Position numbers and translations under genes: made by a program
Origin: an uncultured Oscillospiraceae bacterium
GTDB taxonomy: Bacteria; Bacillota; Clostridia; Oscillospirales; Acutalibacteraceae
Assembly: GCA_900549775.1 (NCBI GenBank)
Contig: URPR01000025.1
Coordinates: 1 to 9,036, forward strand
Length of the DNA stretch: 9,036 nt
Reading direction: 5' to 3'
Part shown: piece by piece, positions 1-6,731 of the stretch
Numbering within the stretch: position 1 is the stretch's first letter
Layout: each line of letters opens with the position of its first letter
The notes under the pieces: generated by a model
Told to the model about the DNA's origin: nothing
What the model saw: only the letters and a program-made list of their open reading frames with translations
Databases searched by the model: none

Positions 1-1
1 G

Positions 2-79
2 GAGTTGACCGATCCAACCTGCAAAAAATCGGTATATATCGTTCCACTTGAAAAAATTTTAAATATTAACGAAGTTTAA
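2..79 (+). CDS. C-terminal end of an unidentified gene (5' end outside the window)
   Basis: An open frame enters from the left edge and runs for 25 codons to a TAA. It encodes a tail ending in VPLEKILNINEV. I do not recognise the family and assign no function. A strong promoter for the next gene follows within about 40 bases, so the two genes are probably separately transcribed. The fragment is too short to prove coding; support comes only from the uninterrupted frame and its position just upstream of a promoter. Confidence 0.4.
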   Translation, partial: ELTDPTCKKSVYIVPLEKILNINEV

Positions 80-118
80 GGGTTGATAATTTTTGAGATT
101 AAGTTAGATTATATGACC

Positions 119-147
119 TTGACTTCAGACAATTTTTTATTTATAAT
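119..147 (+). promoter_or_regulatory. Sigma-A-type promoter for the CYTH gene
   Basis: TTGACT at 119-124 and a perfect TATAAT at 142-147 are separated by 17 bases. The start codon lies about 30 bases further on, behind a GGAGG. This is a near-consensus vegetative promoter, so the gene is probably expressed constitutively. Confidence 0.8.
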
Positions 148-175
148 GTAAGTTAAATTTGGAGGTTGATAGTTT

Positions 176-766
176 GTGAAAAATGAAATTGAAAGAAGAT
201 ACGAATTATTAAATAAAGATGATGTTGCTATATGGTTGGAAAACCATGCAAAGTTTTTATACAGTAGACATCAAATTGATACCTATTATGACAATAAAAA
301 TTGTAGTTTTATAAAAGATATTAATCATATATATGATTGGCTGAGAATTAGAGAAGAAGAAAATAAATTTACTCTTAATTATAAGCATTGGTTGCCAGAA
401 GGAGAATTAATTAGAACATATTGTGAGGAATATGAACTTGAAATATCTTCACCCAAAGAGATGAAAAATATTTTAAAAAATATAGGTTTTTGTAAGGTTA
501 CAGTAGTAGACAAATTAAGAAAATGCTGGCTATACAATGAATGTGAAATATGCATAGATTCCGTAAAAGAATTGGGTGATTATATAGAGGTAGAATATCA
601 AGGTAAAGATGGACAAGAGGTTAATGACATTCTTAAAAAATTAGATGATGTATTGAAAGAAGTTGGTGCTGACATTACAAACGAAGACCATGAAGGACAT
701 GCTATTAGGTTGATGAGAAAAAATAATTTACATTTATCTGCCGCGGATGTGCAGAGAAGTTTATAA
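176..766 (+). CDS. CYTH-domain protein, class IV adenylate cyclase (CyaB)-like
   Basis: This 196-residue cytoplasmic protein belongs to the CYTH superfamily, whose members form an eight-stranded tunnel that binds triphosphates with metal ions. Known members are class IV adenylate cyclases, thiamine triphosphatases and inorganic tripolyphosphatases. Visible motifs are the N-terminal signature E4-I-E6-R-R8 (the usual ExExK with Arg for Lys), DTYYD at 35-39, LRIRE at 56-60, TLNYKH at 66-71, the acidic strand EEYELEI at 84-90, basic residues in KLRK at 113-116, and LGDYIEVE at 133-140. The order and spacing fit the CyaB branch, whose length is similar. No in-frame ATG exists near the start. GTG at 176 lies 10 bases after GGAGG (161-165) and is the best start. 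The last eight codons are GC-richer than the rest and may be acquired sequence. The substrate cannot be decided from sequence; cyclase is the usual annotation, but a triphosphatase is equally possible. Confidence 0.88.
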   Translation: MKNEIERRYELLNKDDVAIWLENHAKFLYSRHQIDTYYDNKNCSFIKDINHIYDWLRIREEENKFTLNYKHWLPEGELIRTYCEEYELEISSPKEMKNILKNIGFCKVTVVDKLRKCWLYNECEICIDSVKELGDYIEVEYQGKDGQEVNDILKKLDDVLKEVGADITNEDHEGHAIRLMRKNNLHLSAADVQRSL

Positions 767-789
767 AATTGAAATAAAAGAGATTATCT

Positions 790-829
790 AAAGATTAGTG
801 CATTAAGACGCTAGTCTTTATTTTTATTT
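790..829 (+). terminator. Rho-independent terminator after the CYTH gene
   Basis: The arms AAAGATTAGTG (790-800) and CGCTAGTCTTT (809-819) pair over 11 bases, with two G-T wobbles, around an 8-base loop. A T-rich run follows. It lies 23 bases after the CYTH stop and ends just before the ribosome binding site of the next gene, leaving no room for a promoter between them. Confidence 0.75.
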
Positions 830-842
830 TAGAGGGATTTTT

Positions 843-1226
843 ATGACTAAAAAGGAATTATCACAGTTTTACTATTTAAAAAGAAAAATAAAAGAGCAAC
901 AGCGAAGAATTGCTGAGTTAGAAGCTTTGGCGATTAATTGTTCAACAAAAATTACCGGATTACCAACAGGAACTGGTATCTCGGATAAAATTGGAAACTA
1001 TGCGGCGCAAATAGCTGATTTAAAAGCATTATTAGACTTAAATTTGAAGAAATGCTTTTACGAGCTGAATCGGATAAACAGCTATATTGAGGGCGTGGAG
1101 GAGCCGATGATAAAACAGATTATTGAGTGTCACATGAGTTGGTTGCAGATTGAGAGGGCTATTGGAGGAAAAAATCGAGCAGAAAGCCTTCGTAAAAAAC
1201 TTTACAGATATTTGAATAAAAAATAA
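843..1226 (+). CDS. Phage late-gene regulator, ArpU/RinA-like
   Basis: This 127-residue protein resembles the small regulators encoded at the start of the late region in Bacillota phages (ArpU/RinA/DUF1492 type), which activate transcription of packaging and structural genes. Residues 1-30 are a charged helix (KRKIKEQQRRIAELEAL). The centre carries a segment of the form ITGLPTGTGISDKIG, typical of this group. A second helical stretch follows, and residues from about 97 (SWLQIERAIGGKNRAESLRK) form a sigma region 4-like helix-turn-helix. A Gly and a Thr of the usual IGGGNT turn appear changed. AGAGGG at 831-836 lies six bases before the ATG. The gene abuts the CYTH terminator, so the early phage genes that would carry its promoter seem to be lost. 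The reading frame is intact, but expression is uncertain. Just downstream are two direct repeats that could be its binding site. Confidence 0.72.
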   Translation: MTKKELSQFYYLKRKIKEQQRRIAELEALAINCSTKITGLPTGTGISDKIGNYAAQIADLKALLDLNLKKCFYELNRINSYIEGVEEPMIKQIIECHMSWLQIERAIGGKNRAESLRKKLYRYLNKK

Positions 1227-1228
1227 AG

Positions 1229-1263
1229 TTGTCCCGATTTGTCCCGGTCTTATGTGATAAAAT
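1229..1263 (+). promoter_or_regulatory. Possible phage late promoter with paired activator sites
   Basis: TTGTCCCG occurs at 1229-1236 and again at 1239-1246, ten bases apart, about one helical turn. It is followed by TGTGATAAAAT (1253-1263), which could serve as an extended -10. The repeats occupy the place of a -35 element, as expected for an activator-dependent promoter. The position right after the ArpU/RinA-like gene and before the packaging region fits late-operon control. The assignment rests on pattern and position only. Confidence 0.45.
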
Positions 1264-1379
1264 GGTATTGTTGAAATTTTTTTCATAACCTTTCTCCTAA
1301 TAATTTGAAGTCTTGGCTAACTCTATTCGCGTGCGAAGTTTTCATTTGTTTTTAATAGGCTTAGAACGTGATTTTGCGT

Positions 1380-1427
1380 GTCGAGGTTCTCGACGAGCGT
1401 CTGGACACAGGCGCTCTGCTTTTATTT
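1380..1427 (+). other. Two back-to-back hairpins in the late-region leader, terminator-like
   Basis: GTCGAG (1380-1385) pairs with CTCGAC (1389-1394) around GTT. Immediately after, GAGCGTCTG (1395-1403) pairs with CAGGCGCTC (1408-1416) around GACA, with one G-T wobble. TGCTTTTATTT follows, so the second hairpin could end or attenuate transcription. A GGAGGCGAT ribosome binding site-like stretch near 1433 has no start codon after it, so a small gene may have been lost here. The remainder of the gene-free stretch 1264-1506 shows nothing else I recognise, apart from the palindrome listed next. Confidence 0.5.
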
Positions 1428-1441
1428 AAAACGGAGGCGAT

Positions 1442-1475
1442 ATCCAATTAAGCCAGCGTGACGCTGGATCCAATT
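1442..1475. repeat. Palindrome flanked by 8-base direct repeats
   Basis: ATCCAATT occurs at 1442-1449 and 1468-1475. Between the copies is a perfect inverted repeat, CCAGCG (1453-1458) and CGCTGG (1462-1467), around TGA. The arrangement resembles the footprint of a tiny inserted element with a target duplication, or an operator. It is too small to decide. Confidence 0.4.
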
Positions 1476-1548
1476 CGCGCATGTTGAAACGTGAAAAAAT
1501 AGAAAAGTGCCCGCGACAAAGGAGATGACGCATACGACGAAAGCCACT

Positions 1549-1914
1549 ATGTTTTCAAGTTGTGTTTACTGCGGGCGAATCCATGGTGAAGGATGCATCT
1601 GTAAAAGGAAACCAATTAATAAAAAGAAAATTGATGATGCAGTAAGATTCAGGAATAGTTCAGCTTGGAACAAAAAGCGCCAACAAATTAAGAAACGAGA
1701 CAGTTATTTGTGCCAGATATGTATTCGAGAAATGTATGACACGTATCGCAAATACAATTGTAATGACTTGCAGGTTCATCATGCAGTGCCAATTAACGCT
1801 AGCAAAGAGCTGCGACTTGATGATAATAATTTAATTACTCTTTGTTCTATGCACCATGCGATGTGCGATATAAGGGAATTTTTACTCGACGAAAAAATAA
1901 GAATGTGCACATAA
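1549..1914 (+). CDS. Phage HNH endonuclease
   Basis: The protein (121 residues from ATG 1549) is a small HNH nuclease of the type encoded beside terminase genes in many Bacillota phages, where such nucleases assist DNA packaging. A zinc-binding start, CVYCG plus GCICK, is followed by a basic helix (NKKRQQIKKRD), the CQIC pair, the catalytic strand LQVHHAVP, then DDNNLITLC and MHH. The order His-His, Asn, His matches the HNH fold. The frame is open back to GTG 1507 and also contains ATG 1525. An AAAGGAG (1518-1524) abuts ATG 1525 and is badly spaced for all three, so the start is uncertain. ATG 1549 best fits where relatives begin, just before the first CxxC. The short C-terminus may be altered, but all catalytic residues are present. 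The usual next gene, small terminase, is missing. Confidence 0.8.
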   Translation: MFSSCVYCGRIHGEGCICKRKPINKKKIDDAVRFRNSSAWNKKRQQIKKRDSYLCQICIREMYDTYRKYNCNDLQVHHAVPINASKELRLDDNNLITLCSMHHAMCDIREFLLDEKIRMCT

Positions 1915-1930
1915 AAAATTCAACTTATTG

Positions 1931-1974
1931 TTGGTATTTTAGATATTACCAATTTCTATTAAATGTTGTATAAT
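1931..1974 (+). promoter_or_regulatory. Promoter of the NagZ-like gene with an overlapping hairpin
   Basis: TTACCA (1946-1951) and a perfect TATAAT (1969-1974) are 17 bases apart. A 6-base inverted repeat, TTGGTA (1931-1936) and TACCAA (1947-1952), overlaps the -35 box. It could be an operator or a weak terminator for the HNH gene upstream. The ribosome binding site AGAGG lies shortly before the ATG at 2010. Confidence 0.6.
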
Positions 1975-2009
1975 TAACTGATAATTTATTTTATGAAAGA
2001 GGTTATTTT

Positions 2010-3158
2010 ATGTTTAAGAAAATAATTTTAATAATTGCTGTTTTAATTTTAATGGGAAATTTCAACTCATGCTTAGTAAGTGCTATTACTTATGAAGATT
2101 TATCATTAACTCAAAAAATAGGACAGATGATGTGCTTAGATTTCAGATTTTGGAACCAAAAACCTTTTACAGAAATAAATTCTGAAATCAAGGAAATCAT
2201 TGCTAAATATCACATTGGAAGTATTATTTTATTTTCACAAAACTTTGAAACTAAGGATCAAATAAAAAAATTAATTTCTGATCTTCAAGCAGCAGCTAAG
2301 GAATCAGGTAATCCACCTCTTCTTATTTGTGTCGATCAAGAAGGCGGCAAAGTAGAGAGATTTGCTTTTGGAAGAGAAAGATTGAAAAACAATTCTGAGT
2401 TGAAAACAGAGAAAGAAGCATTTGAAAAGGGGCAAGTTATTGGGAAAGAGCTTAAAGAATTAGGTATAAATTGCAATTTGGCACCTGTGGTAGATGTTAA
2501 TAGTAATCCTAAAAATCCAATTATTAATGTACGTTCATTTAGTGATAAAGCTGATATTGTTTCTAAATTTGGAAAAAGTTTTATGGAAGGATTACATTCA
2601 CAAAATATAATTTCAACTGCTAAACATTTTCCAGGGCATGGAGATACCGACGTAGATTCTCACTTAGGATTACCGAGAATAAATAAAAGCTTAGAAGAGC
2701 TGGAATGCACAGAATTAAAGCCATTTGAAACTATGATTAATTCAAATGTAGATATGATAATGACAGCACATATTGAATTGCCGCAAATCGAAAAAAATAT
2801 AATAACATCCAAAAAGTCTGGAAAAAGGTTCTTTGTGCCAGCTACTGTTTCTAAAACGACTTTAACGGATTTGCTTAGAAATAAAATGAATTTTGATGGT
2901 GTTATAATTACCGATGCCATGAATATGAAAGCTATATCAGACAACTTTGAAGAATGGGAAGCTACTAAATTAGCAATTAAAGCAGGTGCAGATATAGTTT
3001 TAATGCCGACAATATTACGCAGTAAATCAGATGTTATTAAATTGGATTCTATTTTTGAAAATTTAAAGAATGCTATTATTAGCAATGAAATTTCTGAAAT
3101 TCAAATAAATGAATCTATTAGTCGTCTATTAAAATTAAAAGAAAATTATTGCAATTAA
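2010..3158 (+). CDS. nagZ: Secreted beta-N-acetylhexosaminidase, glycoside hydrolase family 3 (NagZ-like)
   Basis: This 382-residue enzyme of glycoside hydrolase family 3 should remove N-acetylglucosamine from peptidoglycan-derived muropeptides, as in cell-wall turnover and recycling. Residues 1-25 are a signal peptide: Lys-Lys, a long hydrophobic stretch, and a likely cut after LVSA. Cys21 does not sit in a convincing lipobox. The TIM-barrel follows: LSLTQKIGQM at 31-40, CVDQEGG at 107-113, APVVDVN at 158-164, the KHFPGHGDTDVDSH loop at 205-218 whose Asp216 and His218 form the family's catalytic dyad, and IITDAMNMKAI at 299-309 with nucleophile Asp302. Length fits single-domain NagZ proteins; the extra C-terminal domain of Bacillus subtilis NagZ is absent. 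The gene looks fully functional and has its own promoter. It lies between phage HNH and terminase genes and is more AT-rich than either, so it is probably a later insertion or cargo. I see no clear terminator after it. Confidence 0.93.
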   Translation: MFKKIILIIAVLILMGNFNSCLVSAITYEDLSLTQKIGQMMCLDFRFWNQKPFTEINSEIKEIIAKYHIGSIILFSQNFETKDQIKKLISDLQAAAKESGNPPLLICVDQEGGKVERFAFGRERLKNNSELKTEKEAFEKGQVIGKELKELGINCNLAPVVDVNSNPKNPIINVRSFSDKADIVSKFGKSFMEGLHSQNIISTAKHFPGHGDTDVDSHLGLPRINKSLEELECTELKPFETMINSNVDMIMTAHIELPQIEKNIITSKKSGKRFFVPATVSKTTLTDLLRNKMNFDGVIITDAMNMKAISDNFEEWEATKLAIKAGADIVLMPTILRSKSDVIKLDSIFENLKNAIISNEISEIQINESISRLLKLKENYCN

Positions 3159-3358
3159 CCTTTATAAAAAGTTATATGTGGAATCTTCACTAAAATTAGC
3201 TAAAGTGTTTATATTAAGAAAAAATAGATCCATATTGGTGGAGTTATATTAGATTTGCATCAATAATGCTATATGTGAAATTTTGAAGTGAGTAGAGTCA
3301 ATTTGCACTTCGCGTACAAATATTTCTAAAACGGAAGATTATCAGCCCGCGATTTTTT

Positions 3359-3831
3359 TACTGGGCAAGCGATGACATGATTTTAAAGCATGCAAATCCG
3401 GTTGCGTTGGAGATTCCAGAAATTTGGAATGACCTTTTAAAAAAGCGAGCTAGAGCCATTTCTGTAGAGTCTGCAAGAGAAAATTTTCTCACCAAGTACT
3501 GCAACATAATTTATCAGGGTGCTGGAACCGAAAGTTTTATAGACATCAAAGATTTACAGCGTTGTCGAGTCAACAAAATCGATTGGACTGGACGTGAAGT
3601 TTACGTTGGTGTGGATTTGTCAATGAGCAACGACAACACAGCGGTAGCAATTTGTGCAGAGGAAAATGGAAGAATTTTAGCTGATGTAGTTTTGAAGGAC
3701 GAATTGATGAGAAAAAACGCTGCTAGAAATGAATTTCGAAAACGCACGTTGTACCTACAAAACCAACATGAAGATTGCAGTTAAGCCCGTTTTAACGACA
3801 ATTGAATACGCCAGTGCGACACATTCCTAAC
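3359..3831 (+). pseudogene. Large terminase subunit, fragment with internal deletion and frameshifts
   Basis: This is a remnant of a phage large terminase, the DNA-packaging motor and nuclease. The first frame gives HANPVALEIPEIW, SARENFLTKYCNIIYQGAG and VGVDLSMSNDNTAVAI; the last is the start of the RuvC-like nuclease domain with its first catalytic Asp. The whole N-terminal ATPase domain with Walker motifs is missing. After ADVV the match moves to another frame as FEGRIDEK (3691-3714), then to a third frame as LLEMNFENARCTYKTNM (3720-3770). In intact relatives, as I remember them, about a hundred residues separate these two pieces, so the middle of the nuclease domain is deleted. The third frame stays open into the group II intron, ending at TAA 3829-3831. 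The open frame extends back to a stop at 3293, but I recognise no homology before about 3359. The stretch 3159-3358 shows no supportable gene or structure. The gene cannot make a working terminase. Confidence 0.8.
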
Positions 3832-5667
3832 TGGAAAGGTTAGACACTAGAACAAGCACGTAAAGTTCGAATTTTAGGAAACTAATAATAGGATAAGTGA
3901 AATAACAGAGTAACGCCCAAAAACGTTAGCACTAATACTTAGACTGACTTTACTAAAAAGACAGATATTCAGAAGCTCAGTGAAGTTGGCTGAAGTTTAC
4001 CGAAGTACAGAGCAAACTTTGTAAGCGAAAGTAATCACAATTTGGAATATGTAAATTACAGACTGCGTGCCTATAAAATATCTATGACTCAAATGATCGA
4101 AAGAATCTAACAAATTTGAGAATATGCGGGCCTAAAAACCAAATACGTAGAAATGTGTATATCCACGAAAGTGGAAGTATGTGGGTTTTATTAAAAATTC
4201 ACGTTATGAAAAATCCTATGCTATTAAAAGATAATGCCTAGCATACAGGTTCATAGCAAAAGTCCAAGTATATTATGGATGGGGTTATTGGAAAGTGGAA
4301 AGTGTATGTGGCGAAAAAGTTTGAAGACGAAGAGAAAATAAGCTCCTTAACGTGTTGTGAAAGTAGTGGCACAACTGGTGAAGTGACTGCAATGAGAGTA
4401 GAGGAGTAGCCACAAGTCAAGTTAAAATTTTAAATATAAACAAATAAGTAAACATAGTTTCGTGTCGGATAAAGTAAAATCAAATTAGAAAGGGGTTTAT
4501 GCCTATATTGGTCTGCAAGCTATGGAAGAAAGGATTAAAACATAGCAAAACTAAGAGATATATTGAGTAATTACAGACTGCAAAAAAACATTTAATAACT
4601 TGTACGTCAGTGGAAAAAACAATACCGCCTTCACAAACCTCATAAAAATAATTAAAAACGAAGAAAAGATAAAGCTTGCATACAAGGATGTAAAAATAAT
4701 GTAGGAAACTATATAAGCGGAGTAGACAGCCTTATAATCAGAGATATTAAAAAATTAACTGAAAGGTGATTATTTCGAAAAAGTAAGGAAAAAGATATCG
4801 TGGTACAAATTAAAAGTGGAAATATATAAGCATATACAACACTTCGGACTATGTTTTATTGCTGACATAGACATTAAGAGTTTCTTTGATAAAGTAAACC
4901 ACTCCAAATTAATAAATTAGATTTGGGAGATTGGAATCAGCAATAAAACCTTGAATTTGTATCAAAAAAGAAATGTTGAAAATGCCAGTGAAAATACCAA
5001 CCAGGAAGGCAGCTTATCCAACAAAAGTGGATACCACAACGAGGTACGTTATCATATCTTCTAACTAATATAGTACTAAATGAAATGGACTAGTGGATAT
5101 CTATTCAGAGGGAATATGTGTATAAGTTTATGAAAAAACACATCAATCACACTATAACACTAATGGGGAAGACGATTAGGTTCCGAATAAGCAACTTTAA
5201 GGAAATCTAACCTCAAAGAGATGTGTATAGTACGATACGCAAATAATTTTAAAATCGTCTAATGAAAAAGGAGCAGTGCCAATAAAATATTTATCGTAGT
5301 AAAGCAATGATTAAAAGAGCAGCTAGACCTAGAAGTAAGCGATGGTAAATCGAAAGTGGTGAACTTTAAAAAGAGCTGCTCAGAATTTATGGGAATAAAA
5401 TTAAAGGCTGTACCCAAAAGGAAAAAATATATTGTAAAGCCACATATATGTGACAAGGTCATTGAGAAAATAAAGAAAGAATTAGTTGAACAAATTAAGA
5501 AAATTCAAAAACAAGCAAATAAGAAAGATGAGTAGAAATCCACGAATCAATGCAATTTAATTTAATGTTAATAGGATATCATAATTATTATTAAGATGGG
5601 CACGGACATAAATCTTAACATGGAGAAGATAGCAAGAAAAGCATCTATACCGCAGTTAATAACAGGT
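3814..5667 (+). mobile_element. Group II intron, 5' end intact, 3' end lost
   Basis: The element begins with GTGCGAC (3814-3820), the conserved 5' end of group II introns. It continues through about 680 bases of structured RNA typical of domain I onward: a CTAACT/GGTTAG stem (from 3827), an AACG/CGTT stem near 3913, and a CCAC-GAAA-GTGG tetraloop hairpin (4163-4174). A reverse transcriptase frame follows from 4499. I could not find a domain V hairpin or a 3' AY end after the enzyme, and the maturase part is cut short near 5667. The intron therefore lacks the catalytic domain needed for splicing and should be dead. It lies within the terminase remnant, in the same orientation. The left boundary is well supported; the right boundary is only where similarity to the enzyme stops. 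Confidence 0.78.
4499..5667 (+). pseudogene. ltrA: Group II intron reverse transcriptase/maturase, heavily decayed
   Basis: The intron-encoded enzyme would copy the intron into DNA and help it splice. ATG 4499 follows AGAAAGGGG (4487-4495), and the start reads KHSKTKRYIE. After a frameshift near 4580 come TAFTNLIKIIKNEEKIKLAY and, past several stops, GVDSLIIRDIKKL and EKVRKKISWYK. At about 4825 the finger region carrying motifs such as PLGIP is missing. Next come DIDIKSFFDKVNH (4864-4902), the palm strand with its first catalytic Asp, then in another frame IPQRGTLSYLLTN (from 5031; the usual QGG is changed), and IVRYANNFKIV. In that last motif the catalytic YADD box is YANN (5236-5247), losing both Asp residues. 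Then EFMGIKLKAVPKRKKY and a thumb-like segment to KIARKASI. The rest of the maturase domain and any HNH domain are absent. All three stop codons occur repeatedly, so this is decay and not recoding. Confidence 0.88.
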
Positions 5668-5670
5668 TAA

Positions 5671-5859
5671 GGAAAAGAGCAAGAAAGAGTAGCAGTCTCA
5701 AAAACAACAAATATATCAGAGACAAATGTGGAAAAAGCTACAAATCAACTTGTCGATGAGATAAATGATACCAAAAATCAGGCATCCAAGCTAATTGAGG
5801 ACTTTATAGTTATGAAAGGCATAATTGTAAACCTTGCAACGGACGAAGAGGCTGAGTAG
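5671..5859 (+). other. Unrecognised open frame between intron and tape-measure remnants
   Basis: The frame is open for 62 codons between two stops, in a region otherwise full of stops. It reads as charged, helical protein (NVEKATNQLVDEINDTKN, then SKLIEDFIVMKGIIVNLATD). It continues the frame of the last reverse transcriptase piece past TAA 5668-5670, but I cannot match it to maturase sequence. It may be the remnant of another phage gene, for example from the tail region just before the tape measure. It overlaps the start of the tape-measure fragment by about 25 bases. There is no clear start codon and I assign no function. Confidence 0.3.
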
Positions 5860-6508
5860 AGATATTGCGGGTACGATAAAGTCCGTAGTATCGAGCGGAA
5901 TTGAATTTGAAAGCGAATTTGCAGGTTGTCGCAAGACCATCAACGCAAAGGATGAGGAATTTGAGCAATTTGAAACAGGATTGCGCTCTATGTCAACACA
6001 GATGCCAATGACAGCATCTGAACTTTCAGCGATTGCCGAAGCTGAGGGACAGCTTGGCATCAAAAACGAAAATCTTCTCTCTTTTACAGAAACCATGGCA
6101 AATCTTGGCGTTGCAACAAACGTGAGCTCAGATGAGGTCGCAACGGCCCTTGTTCGGCTTGCAAATATCACTGGAATGAACCAGGAAAATTTCGATAGGC
6201 TGGGTTCTTCGATAATTGCGCTTGGAAACAGTTTTGCAACGACAGAATCTGAAGTTACGCAGATGGATTTAAATATCTCAGCCGCAGGTTCGCAAGTTGG
6301 TATGACTGAAGCTGACATTTTAGGTGTTGCAGCAGCGTTATAGTCACTCGGACTTGAGGCCCAGGGCGGTGGCACGGCGATTTCTCGTGCGATAATAATG
6401 GTGGCTAATGCTTGCGAAACCGGCAGCTCGGAGCTTGAATATTTTGCAAAAGCTGCGGAAATGTCAACAGCTGAATTTCAGAAGTATTTCGCCGAAGATG
6501 CAAAATGA
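5834..6508 (+). pseudogene. Phage tail tape-measure protein, TP901-type, fragment
   Basis: This is part of the conserved N-terminal core of TP901-family tape-measure proteins, which set tail length in siphophages. Recognisable pieces in order are GIEFESEFAGCRKTINAKDE, AIAEAEGQLGIKNENLLSF, the alternating helix region EVATALVRLANITGMNQENF, FDRLGSSIIALGNSFATTES, and GMTEADILGVAAAL. A TAG at 6341-6343 interrupts the frame. The same frame then goes on with SLGLEAQGGGTAISRAII and AEMSTAEFQKYFAEDAK to TGA 6506-6508. Intact proteins run for many hundreds of residues more, including the long helical ruler and membrane segments, all missing here. The frame is open back to a TTG at 5834, but the true start is lost. 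Base composition is GC-richer than the flanking genes, in keeping with phage origin. The fragment is non-functional. Confidence 0.88.
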
Positions 6509-6668
6509 TTTATTTTCAAATGCTATGAACCGTACTACAAACGTAGACGTGACACTTTTAAAAAAACATCGGAAGGTTGAGAAAATTTTCAATGTTTCGT
6601 AATTTGAGCAATTTTGATTATTAAATACAAATTAAACTTTCTTAAATAATAAAAACAATTTATTAATA

Positions 6669-6697
6669 TTGATAAAATGAATTTTTTAAAATAGAAT
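6669..6697 (+). promoter_or_regulatory. Promoter of the Nif11-leader gene
   Basis: TTGATA (6669-6674) and TAGAAT (6692-6697) are exactly 17 bases apart. The AT-rich stretch from 6509 to 6668 shows no gene or clear hairpin. AGGAGG (6718-6723) lies eight bases before the ATG at 6732, a strong ribosome binding site that fixes the start. Confidence 0.7.
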
Positions 6698-6731
6698 AAT
6701 AAATAGATTTTTATTTCAGGAGGATGTTGTT

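Noticed and set aside
1038..1286. Minus-strand open frame of 82 codons
   Set aside because: It overlaps the regulator gene and the direct repeats, and has no ribosome binding site or recognisable content.
2660..3085. Minus-strand open frame of 141 codons
   Set aside because: It lies inside the nagZ gene, whose catalytic motifs are on the plus strand.
4309..4313. TGGCG as EBS1 partner of CGCCA just before the intron
   Set aside because: Five bases of pairing are expected by chance in this length, and the position is later than domain I would normally place it.
4499..5667. Stop-codon reassignment as explanation for the many stops
   Set aside because: TAA, TAG and TGA all occur, frameshifts and a deletion are present as well, and the intact genes nearby contain no internal stop of any kind.
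5791..6375. Long minus-strand open frame of 194 codons
   Set aside because: It lies opposite the clear tape-measure remnant, which has family motifs on the plus strand. The minus-strand protein is Ser/Ala-rich with no motif and no ribosome binding site.
4499..6508. Diversity-generating retroelement (reverse transcriptase next to a phage tail gene)
   Set aside because: The enzyme matches group II intron types and sits behind a group II 5' end. There is no template/variable repeat pair, and the enzyme's active site is lost.
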